Notes: generated by a model not told the origin, from the letters alone. A stretch of 64,000 bases of DNA from Pholiota molesta (GCA_014925825.1 JACGCK010000047.1:186001-250000), one strand, 5' to 3'; shown: positions 1 to 11,051, counted from the stretch's first letter. Made by a program: numbers and translations.

Positions 1-699
1 CTGATCAACATGCCCGCCCTCGCATTCGAGCCCTGCCTCAAAGTCATCGACCTCTCCCGCGCGAACGGGCCGAGCAGCGCCAAGGTCATCCTCATCCCGC
101 TCCCCAAGAACACCGTCGGCATTCTCTTCGGGGTGAGTGCGCCTCCTTCCCCGTGCACCGCGTCCCCCATGCTCATTGACACCCGCACACGCGCGGGCGG
201 CAGCAAATGCTCGCGGCCTGGCCGCAGCGCTTCAACACGTACCTGCTCGACACGAACAACATCGTCGTCAACCCGCAGGTCGTGTGGGACGCGTCCTCCG
301 ACGGGAGCCGCTTCGACGTGAGCCAGGTCGTCCCGATGAATCTGCTCCCGCAGGACAAGAACGTGTTCAGCGTCGGGCCGTTCTCTGAAGACCGCAATCT
401 CGCGGTGTACTGCTCGCACAAGAAGGCCGGCGCCACGAGCTACACGGAGAGCGACCCGCGCCACAGCTTCGTACGTGTTTCGAGCGTCTGCGCTGGGGCA
501 TGGAGCTGAATGGGTCGTGTTTGTGTATCTAGCAAGCGTTCAAGATTGGCAACAAGAATGCCATCTCGTTCACGATGGTGAGTGCGCTTTGTTGGGATAG
601 CTGTTGACTGGCAAGATGAGAACGTCAATATAGGTTAATGCGGAGGACGGCGGCGATACCGACTACCATGACACCGTTATCGGTGTTGCTGTGGCCTAG
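1..699 (+). CDS. 3' part of gene with PA-IIL-like calcium-lectin C-terminus
   Basis: The frame is open at the window edge, so the N-terminus is missing; 169 residues are visible. Exons read as 1-132, 204-470, 533-577 and 634-699, with introns of 71, 62 and 56 nt that all begin GT and end AG. The last exon encodes EDGGDTDYHD followed by eight residues and the stop. Bacterial PA-IIL (LecB) lectins have an E-D-G-x-D-x-D-Y-N-D loop that holds two calcium ions and the sugar, also close to the C-terminus. The glutamate and three aspartates line up; the asparagine before the last aspartate is histidine here. What is seen is the motif and its position. The inference is a calcium-dependent sugar-binding jelly-roll domain. 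A different calcium-binding beta-sandwich remains possible because the upstream 140 residues are not clearly recognisable. Confidence 0.55.
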
Positions 700-1089
700 T
701 AAGTTAAAGCATTTGGACGTAGTTTGAATGTTCGGCTGATGACTTTGAAGCATGACCAAGTGAGGGCCTACCGACGCCCAATTGGAACCTAAAAGTCGAA
801 GATAATGCACGGTGCTACCGTTTGCGAAATAAACATGTACTTGTAGTCTGCGTTCTCGAATGTTGCTCATATGCAAGAATATTGTGGTGTTTGCGAAGAA
901 ATTGAACGGATCTGTAATCAGTAGTACCTGGAAGTTCGAAGTTCGACGCAACGGTGCCTTGTCCTATGGCGATCCCTCGTCAACGAGCCTAGTACAAGTG
1001 AGATCGAGCGTTGCTATCGGGAAGATGAGATGGGTTACTTACTTGGACAGTGCTTCCTTGGGTGGAAAGCGCGAGACGGGTAACTGTCA
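700..1089. other. 3' flank, no gene seen
   Basis: The stretch follows the stop of the lectin-like gene. Only short open frames are present, with no splice or motif support. It probably holds the 3' UTR and intergenic DNA. Confidence 0.5.
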
Positions 1090-1225
1090 TCGCACGGCAC
1101 GGGAAGGGAACTAGTTAAATGCGAGATGGCGACGGTGGGTGGTACTAGTAGAGCAGGACTCGGATGATGGTCCCAGCGCACTACAGCGTGAGAGTTCGGG
1201 CCGCAATAATCCGCTCGCTCGTTCA
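1090..1225 (+). repeat. Dispersed repeat core, copy 1
   Basis: This is a diverged copy of a core found 11 times in the window. The core starts near 1165 with ATGGTCCCAGCGCACTACAG and runs into TTCGGGCCGC. The preceding 70 bases (TCGCACGGCA...ACTAGT...GCGATGGC-like) also precede the copy at 3625-3760, so these two copies are each other's closest relatives here. Confidence 0.6.
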
Positions 1226-2161
1226 CCATTCAACGTTCAACACCTTGCTCGTATGGAACTGCTACGCGCCTGCTCTCAAGTACCATCGGACTGGCTGTCC
1301 AAGCGACATCCAAGTACCGTGGCCGGCACTGGAATCCTCCGCTTGTATCTTGACTTTCCTTCTGGCTGCTATTATCCCAGTCGACGCATCACGTACATGG
1401 CCGCCAAATGTCTCGATAAAATGCTTAGGTATGTTCTCCGTATACATCACAGAGAAAGCGTGTATTTACAGTGTCCCGGCACTCGCAATAGATAAGTAAC
1501 ACACATCTGCCTACGAACCATCAAATCAGACAAAGTCTTTGTGCAGTCAACGTCAGTTGAACCGTCTACGCCATAACCACCGTCTCGCGATTCGTACGAA
1601 ACATTTGAAGTTAATGGAGCGCCGCGGACAGTAGCCCCTGGATGACTGTTTTCGAGGGGAACCTTTGAGCGCCGCAGGAGGCTTATTTGGCTGCTGGCAG
1701 ACGAATTTAACGATCTAATATGTGAGTATTCCCCGTCATGATATTGCACTGAATTGGTACTTCCCTCGATATTGTCAGTCCCATCGAGGATCTCCCTCAC
1801 ATGACGCCCCTGCCTTCAAGCGTATTCGTCACCACGACTTAGCCAGTTCAAGTACAATCGCATATGACGCTGCGTGAAATGAAAAGGAATCCGTGAGAAG
1901 GAAATCCAATCATGGCTTTGCATGCTGGCCCGTCGCCTTGCGGATGTCGCCTGGTTGCTCTGTACCAGCAGCTCCAACAAGGTGGTGCTTTCTGAGCGAT
2001 TCAGAATCAGTTGTGATAGTTACTATATAGACGTTTGGGGGAGCTGTAATGCAATCTCGTTTTATGTGATACAGTGCTTTTTGTAATTGAACTAGAGAAA
2101 CTATGATACATATACTGACACTGATAAGTACTACAGGTGTAATGTGTATCGCCATCTGCTA
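1226..2161. other. Mostly unassigned; one weak minus-strand ORF
   Basis: A 117-codon minus-strand frame (1800-1447) is Ser/Asn/Gly-rich and could be the tail of an old gene. It has no recognisable domain, no clear start and no paralogue in the window. The rest (1801-2161) shows nothing I can support. Confidence 0.2.
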
Positions 2162-3201
2162 TTACACTGCGTCAATATGATGCAAATATGACACCGGATC
2201 GAGCTCGGTTTTCATCCTCTCCAAAAGAGCAGGCGGGATCCGTATGTAATGCACTTTCCGATCTGGGCTTAGCACGCTGTTGAGGATCTCGTCGAAATAG
2301 CTCTTAGCTCGGGGCTGGGGCTGTTTGCTGAGATATTGTTGGGTATGTTCGGTCGTTTTGATGGTATCGCTTAACGCTTCAATACGACCCAGTAATCCTT
2401 CAATGGTATCGTTAGAAGGATTGAATTGGCGCATGGCGATGGCATCTATTGTGGGTATATTATTACAAGTTCATTTATTTATTGGCAGTAAGAGTGAAGG
2501 ATGTAATACTGGCTCACCTTGTTTCGCCGCGTCAAATTTGGCCAGATGGATACGTGCCTCAGCGCGCCTGAAATGCGCTTTCCCGCTACTTAGGGGATTG
2601 CTAAATAGATCCAAATCAAGAGCATCGGTAGCGAAGCTTTCTGCGAAGTCGAATCTAGTTGTGCGACATCCCGTCAGTGACAAGGGTTCGTAATATTTTT
2701 ACGGTGCGGAACTTGCTGGTTGAGCTTCAGAGCACACGCTGCTATGTTGTTAAGCGCATCGGGTGTCGGGAACGTAGAGACGGAACAGAAGTACAGCATC
2801 TCAGCCCGCGCGGTTTCGCCCTTCTTGAATTCTTCGTTTCCCTTTGAATAGACAATCGCCACACGATCAGTACGTGCTCAGAAGTTTCGACGGAATCCAC
2901 TCGCCTTGTCCTTCATATCCATTGCAGAAGTCAACATCTCGAATTCGGATAGTCCCCCTTCTTCCATGATCCGACTCCTGTTCTCGAGCAGAATGAGGGC
3001 GTGTCGGGTGGTTGCGCTTTGCCGCTCGTGGTATGCTGAGACTTTATCGAAGAATGCCTGCCAGGCGGGCGACAGGCCTTCCGGGATGTTGATGTTGAAC
3101 AACTCCTTGGCCTTCAGTCGGTTCGCGACGTCGTTCTTCCAGGATTGCATGAATGCGGCTTGGGCATTTAGAGTGGCTTGATTTGGGATGTCTTGGTCCA
3201 T
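2162..3201 (-). CDS. TPR-repeat protein, 280 aa
   Basis: Four exons on the minus strand (3201-2905, 2841-2717, 2654-2518, 2445-2162) join into 280 residues without a stop. From about residue 96 the product reads MKDKGNEEFKKG, then ALNNIAACALKLNQ, then GKAHFRRAEARIHLAKFDAA. This is the helix-turn-helix pattern of two to three tetratricopeptide repeats, as in Hsp70/Hsp90 co-chaperones and related adaptors. The N-terminal 95 residues are helical-looking and not assigned; the C-terminal 90 are also unassigned. Introns 1 (2904-2842) and 2 (2716-2655) appear to start with GC (GCGAGT, GCAAGT) rather than GT. Only this splicing restores the TPR register. Intron 3 (2517-2446) is GT-AG. The role is inferred as protein-protein interaction; the partner is unknown. 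Confidence 0.75.
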
Positions 3202-3624
3202 GACGAGCGTTTATTGAGCGTTTGCTGAATAGTTTAATTTAATGAGAACCCAATTCGGGACCGTAAGCAGCCGTGAGCAGATTGCAGTGTATGATGGACT
3301 CGGAGGAGAACGCGCTCAGAGGCTTATATTTCTTTGCGAGGTTTCAACCTGTTTCAACACGATGATGACGTATGACGCATGTACACAATGTGTAAAAGCG
3401 ATCGAAATAACATGCTCGCAATATTTCAAAATTCAACCAAGCTAACGGTTGAATTTCATGCACATGCCTGCCAGTGGATAATTAGGCAAGCGTAACCCTG
3501 GTCGTTGTCAAGTCGTTGCTCATGCACACCGTCAAAAATCCAAGCAAAAATCACCCGTTTTTTTGTCTCTCTGCCACCGCTCGTTATTTAGACATCTCCG
3601 CCTCTACCATTAAATATCGCGTAT
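3202..3624. other. Upstream flank of the TPR gene, no gene seen
   Basis: The stretch is AT-rich in parts and lies upstream of the minus-strand TPR gene, so it should contain that gene's promoter. I see no clear TATA box in the right place and no coding frame. Confidence 0.4.
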
Positions 3625-3800
3625 GCATCGCACGGCAGGGGAACTAGTCAGATGCGAGGTGGCGATGGCGGGCGGTAGAGCAGGAATCAGGGAATCGAAC
3701 AAGCCGTCGATGATGGTCCGAGCGCACTACAGCGTGAGAGTGCGGGCCGCATTTCCCATCGTATTGATGTCCTCGTTCATCATCGACATCCAACACGGAC
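3625..3800 (+). repeat. Dispersed repeat core, copy 2
   Basis: It starts with TCGCACGGCAGGGGAACTAG and reaches the core ATGGTCCGAGCGCACTACAG at 3713, followed by TGCGGGCCGC near 3741. It is closest to the copy at 1090-1225. It lies directly downstream of the minus-strand remnant at 3818-4138 and may have truncated it. Confidence 0.6.
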
Positions 3801-3817
3801 TGATAGCACCTCGCCGT

Positions 3818-4138
3818 TCACTCGCTCCACTCCCCACCACGGCCTCCGGCGCGGTCGATGATGAGCGCGATTCCCATTTGACGTACAGCTGTGCGTGTGA
3901 CTGAGAGATTATGGTATCGAGGAAAAGGTGAGCAGTGACTTTGGCTTGTTGAATGTACTGCCCCACTCACTCCCTTGCTCAGCTCCGTCACCGTCTTCAG
4001 CGCTGTCAACGCCGCCAAGGTTGCCGACACCTGCGCCATAGCAGCCTCATCCTTACGCCCTGCCGAAACTACGCCACGACGGTTCGTTATGAGCAAAGCT
4101 GCAAACTGAGGATTGTTTGCAAGCCCGGATGTCGTCAC
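3818..4138 (-). pseudogene. Minus-strand gene remnant, possibly roadblock/LC7-like
   Basis: The minus-strand frame contains PQFAALLITNRRGVVSAG followed by an alanine-rich helix (AMAQVSATLAALTALKTV). Roadblock/LC7 domains, found in dynein light chains and in lysosomal Ragulator and EGO-type scaffolds, have a similar hydrophobic strand, a turn with glycine and then an Ala-rich helix. A GTGAGT donor after TELSKG and a downstream CAG suggest a further short exon, but the frame ends early beside a repeat copy. The family call is tentative: no catalytic residue can be checked because such domains have none. Confidence 0.3.
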
Positions 4139-4323
4139 GCGCGCGGAGTAGGAGTGCGTATTTGGTTCTCATTCTTTTTTTGGGAGGTGACCAAACAAAT
4201 GAGAGTGGCAATCAGGACCAAAGAGCCATTGTCCAGCGGGCTTGATGGGCCACGGTAATGAACAATGGGGCACACAACGGGGCCACCCACTCCTCCATTG
4301 TCGCCTACCTTCCCTACATCCCA

Positions 4324-4330
4324 TATAAAA
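4324..4330 (+). promoter_or_regulatory. TATA box of the BTG-like gene
   Basis: TATAAAA lies about 320 bases upstream of the ATG at 4651, preceded by CCA. The distance fits a core promoter followed by a 5' UTR that holds one intron. Confidence 0.6.
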
Positions 4331-4463
4331 TGGCGCCGTTTACTCTGGAGAATTTCTCACCAGGTTTCCCCTGACCCCCTCTGCTCATTGCCAGCCTAGC
4401 TTCGTTTTGGCTTCGTTTGCTCTTTCGTCCTCTACGATCTCCTCAAGTTCTCAATCTATCTAG

Positions 4464-4515
4464 GTGTGTATCGACTATTCTTACCTTCCATGCCTGGCGT
4501 CTAACGTGCGGCTAG
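4464..4515 (+). other. Probable 5' UTR intron of the BTG-like gene
   Basis: GTGTGT follows TCTAG, and the 52-nt segment ends CTAACGTGCGGCTAG, which places a canonical CTAAC branch site about 12 nt before the acceptor. There is no coding consequence. Confidence 0.55.
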
Positions 4516-4650
4516 TTCCATCCTCTTTACGCACTTCATTTCATTCGCACTTCATTTTCGCAAGCATCACACGTCCTTGAATCGCCGGTCGATCCCTTTA
4601 CAAGCCCTTTCACGAACTCTCTTCTGCAACCTTACGACCAACTCAAAAAA

Positions 4651-6015
4651 ATGGCATTCAACAACACCACCGTCCTCTCCGTCCCCATGACCCTCGCCCC
4701 GGCCAGCCTCACGCACGCCATCGCCTTCCTCACGCGCCCCCTCCTCCCCGCGCTCGCCCCCGAAGCCCTCGCGCTCCTCCAAACCGCCCTCCGCCGCGCG
4801 CTCGCGGCCGCGTACGTCCCGAACCGCGCCTCGCGCCTCGTGCTCGGCTTCGCGGGCTCCGGCGCCCCGCCCCCGCGCCCCGTGCACGCCGCGTGCCGCG
4901 CCGCGGGCGTCTCGTGGGCCGCGTGGAGGCCGCTCCTCCCAGCGCATGGCGCGTTCGCGGTCGTCATCGAGCCGCGCGTGGTCAGCGTCGCGTACCCCGC
5001 CTCTGGGCTCGTCCCAGCCCAGAGCGCCGTCGTGTGGTCCGAGGCCGCCGCCGTGCCCCGGCGCCTCGCGCCCCTCTCTGCGCCGGCCCACACCGCCGCC
5101 GGCAAAGAGGAGACGCACGTGCGGATCAGCAAGGCGCGCGTGCAGGCCCCCCTGCGCACGACGCTGCACTCCGCGCTCGCGCGGTCGCAGACGCGCGGGA
5201 GCAGCACGACGCTCGCGCAGCGGCTGCTCGCGGTCGGGGAGAAGAAGGAGGCGGACGAGCTGTTCGCGATGCTCTACACGAGCGTGCTCTCGCCCACGCC
5301 CACGCGGGGCGCGTTCCCCGTTGGCGTCTCCCCCTCCATCGCGTTCTCGCGCTGTACGGATGACAAGGCGGCCTCGCCGTCGCCATCGCCATCGAGCTCG
5401 CGCTCCTCCACGCCCTCCTCGTTCGGCTCCGCGTACGACAGCGACGCGGAGAGCCTCACGTCCGCGTCGTCCGCGTCTTCGTTCGACTTCCTCGACTCCG
5501 CCAAGCCCAGCTGCACCACCGCTGCTCCCGTTCCGGTGCCCGCCGCTGCGACGCGCCCCGTGCCCGCCTTCGCGCGCCGCGTCCCCGCCCCCGCGCCGGC
5601 GGCCTTCGTTCCCCGGCCTTCGCCTTCGCTCTCTACCCCTTTTACATCTGCCACCGCTTCTACCCCTGCCGCTACGACGACGATGACCGCCGCGCCCGCC
5701 CGCGTGTGGATCGACAGCACCAAGAAAGACGTGACCAAGTACCTGTACCAGGGCGGCGTGAGCACCGTGCTCACCGGCGGGGTGATGCTCGGCGGCGGCG
5801 CTGCTGCCGCGCGGCCCAGGGCGGCTGCTGCTGCTACTTCCCCGAAGCCCAGCGCGGGTGCTGTGAGGCCCAGGCCCACAGCGCGCGCGGCGGCGGACGT
5901 GCCGAAGTACCGCGCCCCGATCGGGAGCGGGCGGTGGGGCGCGCCGGCGTTGCACGGGTTCTCTGCTGCGCCCGCCGTGGGTGCGGGGTCGTGGAGGCGC
6001 GCTGCGCGTGTTTGA
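4651..6015 (+). CDS. BTG/Tob (anti-proliferative) domain protein, 454 aa
   Basis: This is a single exon of very high GC. The first 115 residues fit the BTG/Tob fold. They run through a helical segment (FLTRPLLPALAPEALALLQT), a basic stretch, and then WAAWRPLLPAHGAFAVVIEP and RVVSVAY near residues 89-115. That end matches the family's W-x-P-x-L-P ... F-x-V-x-I-x-P-x-x-V-x-x-x-Y ending. Known BTG/Tob proteins bind the Caf1 deadenylase of the CCR4-NOT complex and promote mRNA deadenylation. A similar role here is inferred. Residues about 230-340 are Ser/Pro/Ala-rich and likely disordered. A second conserved-looking block (WIDSTKKDVTKYLYQGGVS) starts at residue 353. The ATG at 4651 follows a TCAAAAAA context and lies downstream of a TATA box and a 5' UTR intron. 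Confidence 0.65.
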   Translation: MAFNNTTVLSVPMTLAPASLTHAIAFLTRPLLPALAPEALALLQTALRRALAAAYVPNRASRLVLGFAGSGAPPPRPVHAACRAAGVSWAAWRPLLPAHGAFAVVIEPRVVSVAYPASGLVPAQSAVVWSEAAAVPRRLAPLSAPAHTAAGKEETHVRISKARVQAPLRTTLHSALARSQTRGSSTTLAQRLLAVGEKKEADELFAMLYTSVLSPTPTRGAFPVGVSPSIAFSRCTDDKAASPSPSPSSSRSSTPSSFGSAYDSDAESLTSASSASSFDFLDSAKPSCTTAAPVPVPAAATRPVPAFARRVPAPAPAAFVPRPSPSLSTPFTSATASTPAATTTMTAAPARVWIDSTKKDVTKYLYQGGVSTVLTGGVMLGGGAAAARPRAAAAATSPKPSAGAVRPRPTARAAADVPKYRAPIGSGRWGAPALHGFSAAPAVGAGSWRRAARV

Positions 6016-6815
6016 TCGATGGCACCGCACTGGGTTTTTTTTTTATGTATATTTTATGACGTCTCATGATTACGACTTCAAGACGGCGACGAACACATGA
6101 CATGCTACGCCTTACTCCTTTTCTCATTCTCGGTTTCCTTTGATTCTGTTCTTTGTGTACATATTTCTTGTAGCTGTATCCCATAGTCGCTCGCGCGTTT
6201 ATAGCGCGCTGTTCCATTTTTTCGTTCTTTGTCTTCTTCTGGGCTCCGTGTCGTCTAGAGCATGCAGCCCAATGCTTCCCTATCTCTCGCCCTCTTTCTG
6301 TGTCTGTTCGTAGTCTCCTCTGTAACCTGCATCCATAACCAACGCACTATCCACTATCGCTGGCTTCCGTGTGTCCTCCCCTTGCCTCGCTCTCCTCGGT
6401 GTGGTCTGAGTGGTTTGGTTGGCTTGCATTCTGAGTCCGGCTGTGGACTGTGCTCTTTCGAGCCCTTGCATACCGCGGAATTCCCCCAAAAAGAAAAAAA
6501 AATGTGAAGGCGCCCACATACCATCCGACGACTTCCTTCCTTCCAAGTAAACTGGTTGGCTAAAGCTCTTTTTGCACAGGTTGATCTCGCTGGTTTCGAG
6601 CTTTGCGAGGGGTCTGCAGAATTTTTGGAATCCGATGCGGTTTGGTATGTACCTGCGCGTTATTGTGCTCGCATCGCAACCCAACATTGTCATTGATTGA
6701 ACTACTTAACACGCAGCCCATAACATGTGATAGCAGATAGAAATCTCAAATGGGCAGTCGAGAAGACCTACGTAACAGACGTCCTTCAGCAGAGGAAGTG
6801 CCCTAGGATATCCAA
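6016..6815. other. 3' flank of the BTG-like gene, then unassigned
   Basis: It starts with T-rich sequence (TTTTTTTTTTATGTATATTT) suited to a 3' UTR. Short frames occur on both strands (plus 6262-6507, minus 6693-6280), but none has a domain, paired splice sites or a paralogue. I see no supportable gene. Confidence 0.4.
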
Positions 6816-8505
6816 CTAACTCGGCCAGGTGAGCCCATAGAACGCGCTCACTGGAAGCCGAGTAGATGAAAGTCCATGGGATCCACCTCCTCTTGCTATG
6901 GGGATGTCATGTATGACGACCAAGATAGGAAGAACAGGAACATATGTCTGCTTGGGATGGGCACGGAAAAGAGATAAAAGGTGAATTGCGATGAAAGCGA
7001 CGTGCGATGTGCATATGGTAAAACCGCCTCTACTTTCGCATGTGCCAGAGAAACATGCATGCGTCCTTCGGGTGTATCAGTCAGAGCTCGATTCGTTCGT
7101 TCAAAACATCGGCCCAGCTTTCGACGTCGCAATCTGCGAGCCATGAAGCATTATCATCTCCATTGTTAGAACATTCAAACTCGATTCATCCCTGCATCCG
7201 ATCTAGGGGTACGATTAGAACGCCCATCCCAGACGGGATGAAGAACCAAGACATAAGCGTGAATAAGGGAAATGTACGTGTACACATGTACAAGAAAAGC
7301 ACTTGACGGAGATGTGCTTACTTCAACTCGCCAAGCAGAGCGCGCAGAGAGCGCTCACTGGAAGCCAAATTGAAGGCCAAGTTGTGCTTCCTCTTGTACC
7401 AAGGATCGTACAATTGATCAGACACATTGGGGTAAAATGAGAAGTGAGTTATCGCACGAGCGCAGTCATTCCCCTGTGCCAGCGCGAACCTGAGATTCCA
7501 TATCAGAGGGAGACCCACCCCACACCTTATTACGATGGCTGAAAGGTAGATAGGAGATGAAAACTCTTTATCATCACGACCTATTGTCATGGCCGACGGA
7601 GACAACAGCGGGTGCAGCTCCGGCGGATGTCACGGAGGAGAATGTAGATTCTCCGAGGACGCCATGTCAACTGTACGCATCGAGAGTCATTCACCTCCTC
7701 CTAAGGGGGTTAGGGCGGTCCAAAGAAGATGGAGAATACAACGGTGGCCCGCGTCCTGACGCTGGAATAGTCCTGTCCAGCCCTGTCCATCCTCTGCCCT
7801 GCTGCCCGAGCCGAGGCGCATGACCCTTCAGCTGCATCGCTGCCGCCGGCGCGGCCACTCTGGCATACCACGATCAATACTCGCGTACGGAACAGAACAA
7901 AGAACGAGGATGGTAAGATAATGCCGGGCCTGAACGATTCCTGTCGGTAGGAGCCTCAAAGCCCTTGTCACTGGAAGGCTAATACCACTCCACACCTCGC
8001 AACGGTGGAGAAAAGGCAATAAGTGAACATAGCCATGACTGATAGAAACAGTGCAGAGCGCTGCTCTGGCGGACGTCAACAACGAGAGTGTGGGTTCTCG
8101 GTGAACACCATGTCAGGGATATGCAAGATAGCCACCTCGTCCACCGAGTTGAGATGGTCTACGGAGCAGAAGTAGGCGCATAGTGCAAGGGGATGACGGA
8201 GAAAGACGGGAGGCAAAGAAATACGCACCCCACATAAGCGCAGACGGCGATACAGTTTCGATGTTGTGTTCGACACCCCGTCCTGCTGCGATCCTTCTTG
8301 AAAGGATCCAGCATGAGCAGACGTAGGCAAAATGGACACACACCTGAATAGTTCCCCCAAGTTGAGACGAACGTCCGCGATCTTCCAAGCGAAATTTGTA
8401 GGAAGATCAAGAATGGCTGTATGTGAAGGTGTATGAACGAGTACTCAACGTTGCGAAACCAAATATCCAAGAGAATCGTGGATGTGGCAGCATCGATGGT
8501 GAGGT
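6816..8505 (-). repeat. Decayed minus-strand modules of the composite repeat (block C, left part)
   Basis: Several related pieces share GAACGCGCTCACTGGAAGCC and CCTCCTCTTG in plus reading. They lie near 6825-6900 and 7320-7400, with weaker relatives near 9900 and 10470. Read on the minus strand, the 7320-7400 piece gives an open tail ending SSERSLRALLGELK. Between them are short frames with no recognisable product. These look like old paralogous gene ends rather than working genes. Confidence 0.35.
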
Positions 8506-8560
8506 GCATGGTCCGAGCGCACAACTCGGAAGGATGCGGTTCGGGCCGCAATATTCCGAT
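8506..8560 (+). repeat. Dispersed repeat core, copy 3
   Basis: GCATGGTCCGAGCGCACAAC begins at 8506 and TTCGGGCCGCAATATTCCGA follows at 8540. The spacing and both ends agree with the other cores. Confidence 0.65.
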
Positions 8561-8708
8561 GACTGCACCGCTCGCCCTTCCTCTTGATCTCCTCGCTCAT
8601 AAACCCCACATCCTGCCGACTTGAGGCTCCTATGAAGGTACATACTACGCCACGCTCTGCGCCTCTAGGCTCTAGCCCTCGACCCATTCGCAATTAGAAC
8701 TTAGCCCT

Positions 8709-9110
8709 GTGCTGGGACCTGGGCATCTGCATCCGGCACCTCTTGTTTCGTTCGCCTCCAGCCTGCAACCCTCCATTTGCTTCTCGACCTGGGTTCTGGC
8801 TGCTGTTCTCTCAGCAGACGCGCCACGTATAGCGCCCGGTGCATGCACCGTTCCTTTGATTGGTGACGGTCTGGAAGCTCAAGACGTCGTGGAATTGATC
8901 TTTGGGGAGCTGGGGATTTGGGATGGTAACTATCCAATACCTCGTTCACATTCCTGCCCGCAGGCGTTCCAGCCATCATCACCACAGTCGCTCTCTGCGC
9001 TTGATCCTCTTCGGTTTATGCTGGTCCTAGTATCCTTCAACGTCCTTAGCCACGCTCAGGAACTTGTCGCGCGTAACTTCCTGGGCCGAATTCGGGAAGC
9101 TGAGCGCTGA
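8709..9110 (+). pseudogene. Exon-like segment downstream of core copy 3
   Basis: An open frame of 133 codons contains VPLIGDGLEAQDVVELIFGE. It corresponds by position to the segment around 48690-48740 in block E (TCGTGGAATTG in both), where a GT donor follows. Here a GGTAACTATCC donor could end the exon near 8926. The product is not recognised. It is probably a decayed or partial copy of the plus-strand gene of the composite repeat. Confidence 0.3.
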
Positions 9111-10640
9111 GCCCCGAACCTTCCTCTGGTTTCACTCTCAATCTATCTCTACATGACTTTATCTGTTACACTTGCTAGTCATCATCGGCGCTTCTCAGGA
9201 CCTTACCTAGCGCTCTTTCGGTCTTCTCACTTTCCTTCCTATGCTAGTAAAGTATGATGGCTTGCACTCGCCGTCCTGCATCACACGACGCGCACAGACG
9301 CCTCATTAGATGCACTTTCCGTGTTCGGGTCCCGGTTTATCTCACTTTGGGCATCGAACACTCGCAAGGTTGTTCCTTCGACCAGTCGCGGCCCCGCCGA
9401 ATATTTTGGCGGGAGCTGGAATCATCACTGAGCACTCAACTCATCCTACGTCTTACGCGCACTCGTATCTGACACAATGGTGCTTCGCTCAATCTGCAGG
9501 TGCGATAACGCGGAACACCACATACTATATAGGTTGTCAGAAAACATACAGACGGTATGGTAGACCAGATGCCCGTCTGTATATATACCACTTCTATCGC
9601 GCTTGCTTGTACCAATTGACCAATTCGGCTTGCGAATCTACTTTTTTGCAGACTTGGGAACTGGTTCGCATTTGCGTATGGTCTGTAGCGCATACTCAGG
9701 CCCATATGTACATAGTCTATCTCATGGATTGTCAACATACTTGAACCACCAGACAGCACACAGGCTATATCCATGAGCATGTTATAACCCACCGAACAAA
9801 GTCTATTCCACGGAACAGTAACCACAAAAAATCGGCAGCCAGAAGACCGCTGCAATCGACACCTTTGCATAAGAGGAGAGGGCACGCTTTTTATGCTTCA
9901 ACCTGGCCAGGTGAGCCCGCAGAACGCGCTCACTGCAAGCCAGGTACATGCAGCTCCAGTGTCCACCTCCTCTTGCGCTCAGGATGGGCTGCACGACAAA
10001 TGAGAAGGGGGGGGGGGTTACCTATGAGGGACGTACACCACGTACGGAAGGAGCTAAGAGGGAGCATCGGACGGGCACGCGATGCAAAATGTGGATGAAT
10101 GAAGCAAAATGAAAATGTGACATCGCGACATCGCCAATCCTATCGCCCGTTGCGTACCGAGGCGCATGGGGCTATCAAGCGCATCCCCGTGAGCCGTCAG
10201 GATCCATACGATTGTTCGAGACGACAGCATCGCTCTCCACGTCAAGGTATATGAGCCATTCATAATCAGCTTCATCTTCCCCAAAATCTGATCTGCGCAA
10301 ACTGAGGCCCTCGTGTCCCATTTCAAGGGTACGATCAGAGCCTCCGTTGTGGGATAAGTTAAGGATGGGGAGATGAGAGCGAATGCAGAAACATGCAGAC
10401 GAGGACCGATATAATCGGGGCCCTTGTACAGAAGGAAGATTGGAATTTTTTACCAGACTTTTACCTGGCCAGAAGATTCGACAGAGCGAACTCCTTGGAA
10501 ACCAGGCTAAAGGTGAGCTTTCCGATGTTGTTTGAGCAGGAATACGGGAAAGGAATACTCATGAAGGCATGAATGTAGATGACGCTTGCGTGGCGCCGTC
10601 CGTTCTGTACTCCACCACCTGCAGCGAGCTGCCTGAGAAT
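9111..10640. other. Block C middle, repeat fragments only
   Basis: The stretch contains two minus-strand module fragments (near 9900-9985 and 10465-10520) and a run of about eleven G near 10007-10017. No continuous coding frame could be joined. Confidence 0.3.
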
Positions 10641-10757
10641 TTCAGCTGCAGCACAAACATCTCCCGATCAGTTCCATCATCCACCCTAGGGGCCAATCTA
10701 GAACATCACGATGTATATTCCCATCCGCCCCAGAAGAGAATAAGTAACCACAGAATT

Positions 10758-11051
10758 TCAACAGTCTCTCGAAACATTGACACGGTCTCGAGGGTTCTGA
10801 ACCTTCACCATGGCAGGACGAGGTAGAATACAAGCCAGATTCACGATCGCCAGGGCTAACAGGAACATCAAAGAACGTGGTTCCAGTAGACCGTCACTGG
10901 TGATGATCCATACATCACCCGGATCCGTACCTCGTCTTAACCACCTGGGAACAGTCTGTGGGAAGCCCAAATAAGGTATGGGGATGTTATCCACAGCAGG
11001 GAACGACAAGCGCAAGGAAAATGGAGGCAGGAGGACGACAGAATGCTGCAA
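10758..11051 (-). pseudogene. Minus-strand exon fragment with SDGLLE motif and hydrophobic tail
   Basis: The minus frame reads IITSDGLLEPRSLMFLLALA and continues with a hydrophobic, possibly membrane-spanning segment. The same GTGACGG-CTGCTGGAG DNA recurs on the minus strand near 19540, 26690, 13845 and 23800, so this is a repeated gene module. The final part resembles the last helix of a multi-pass membrane protein, but I cannot name the family. Confidence 0.3.

Noticed and set aside
4567..6030. 487-codon minus-strand ORF over the BTG-like gene
   Set aside because: It is the antisense shadow of a very GC-rich exon, Arg/Gly-rich without a domain, while the plus frame has a recognisable fold, TATA box and 5' UTR intron.
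10007..10017. G run as a regulatory quadruplex
   Set aside because: A single homopolymer run of about 11 G with no spaced partners; more likely a slippage tract.
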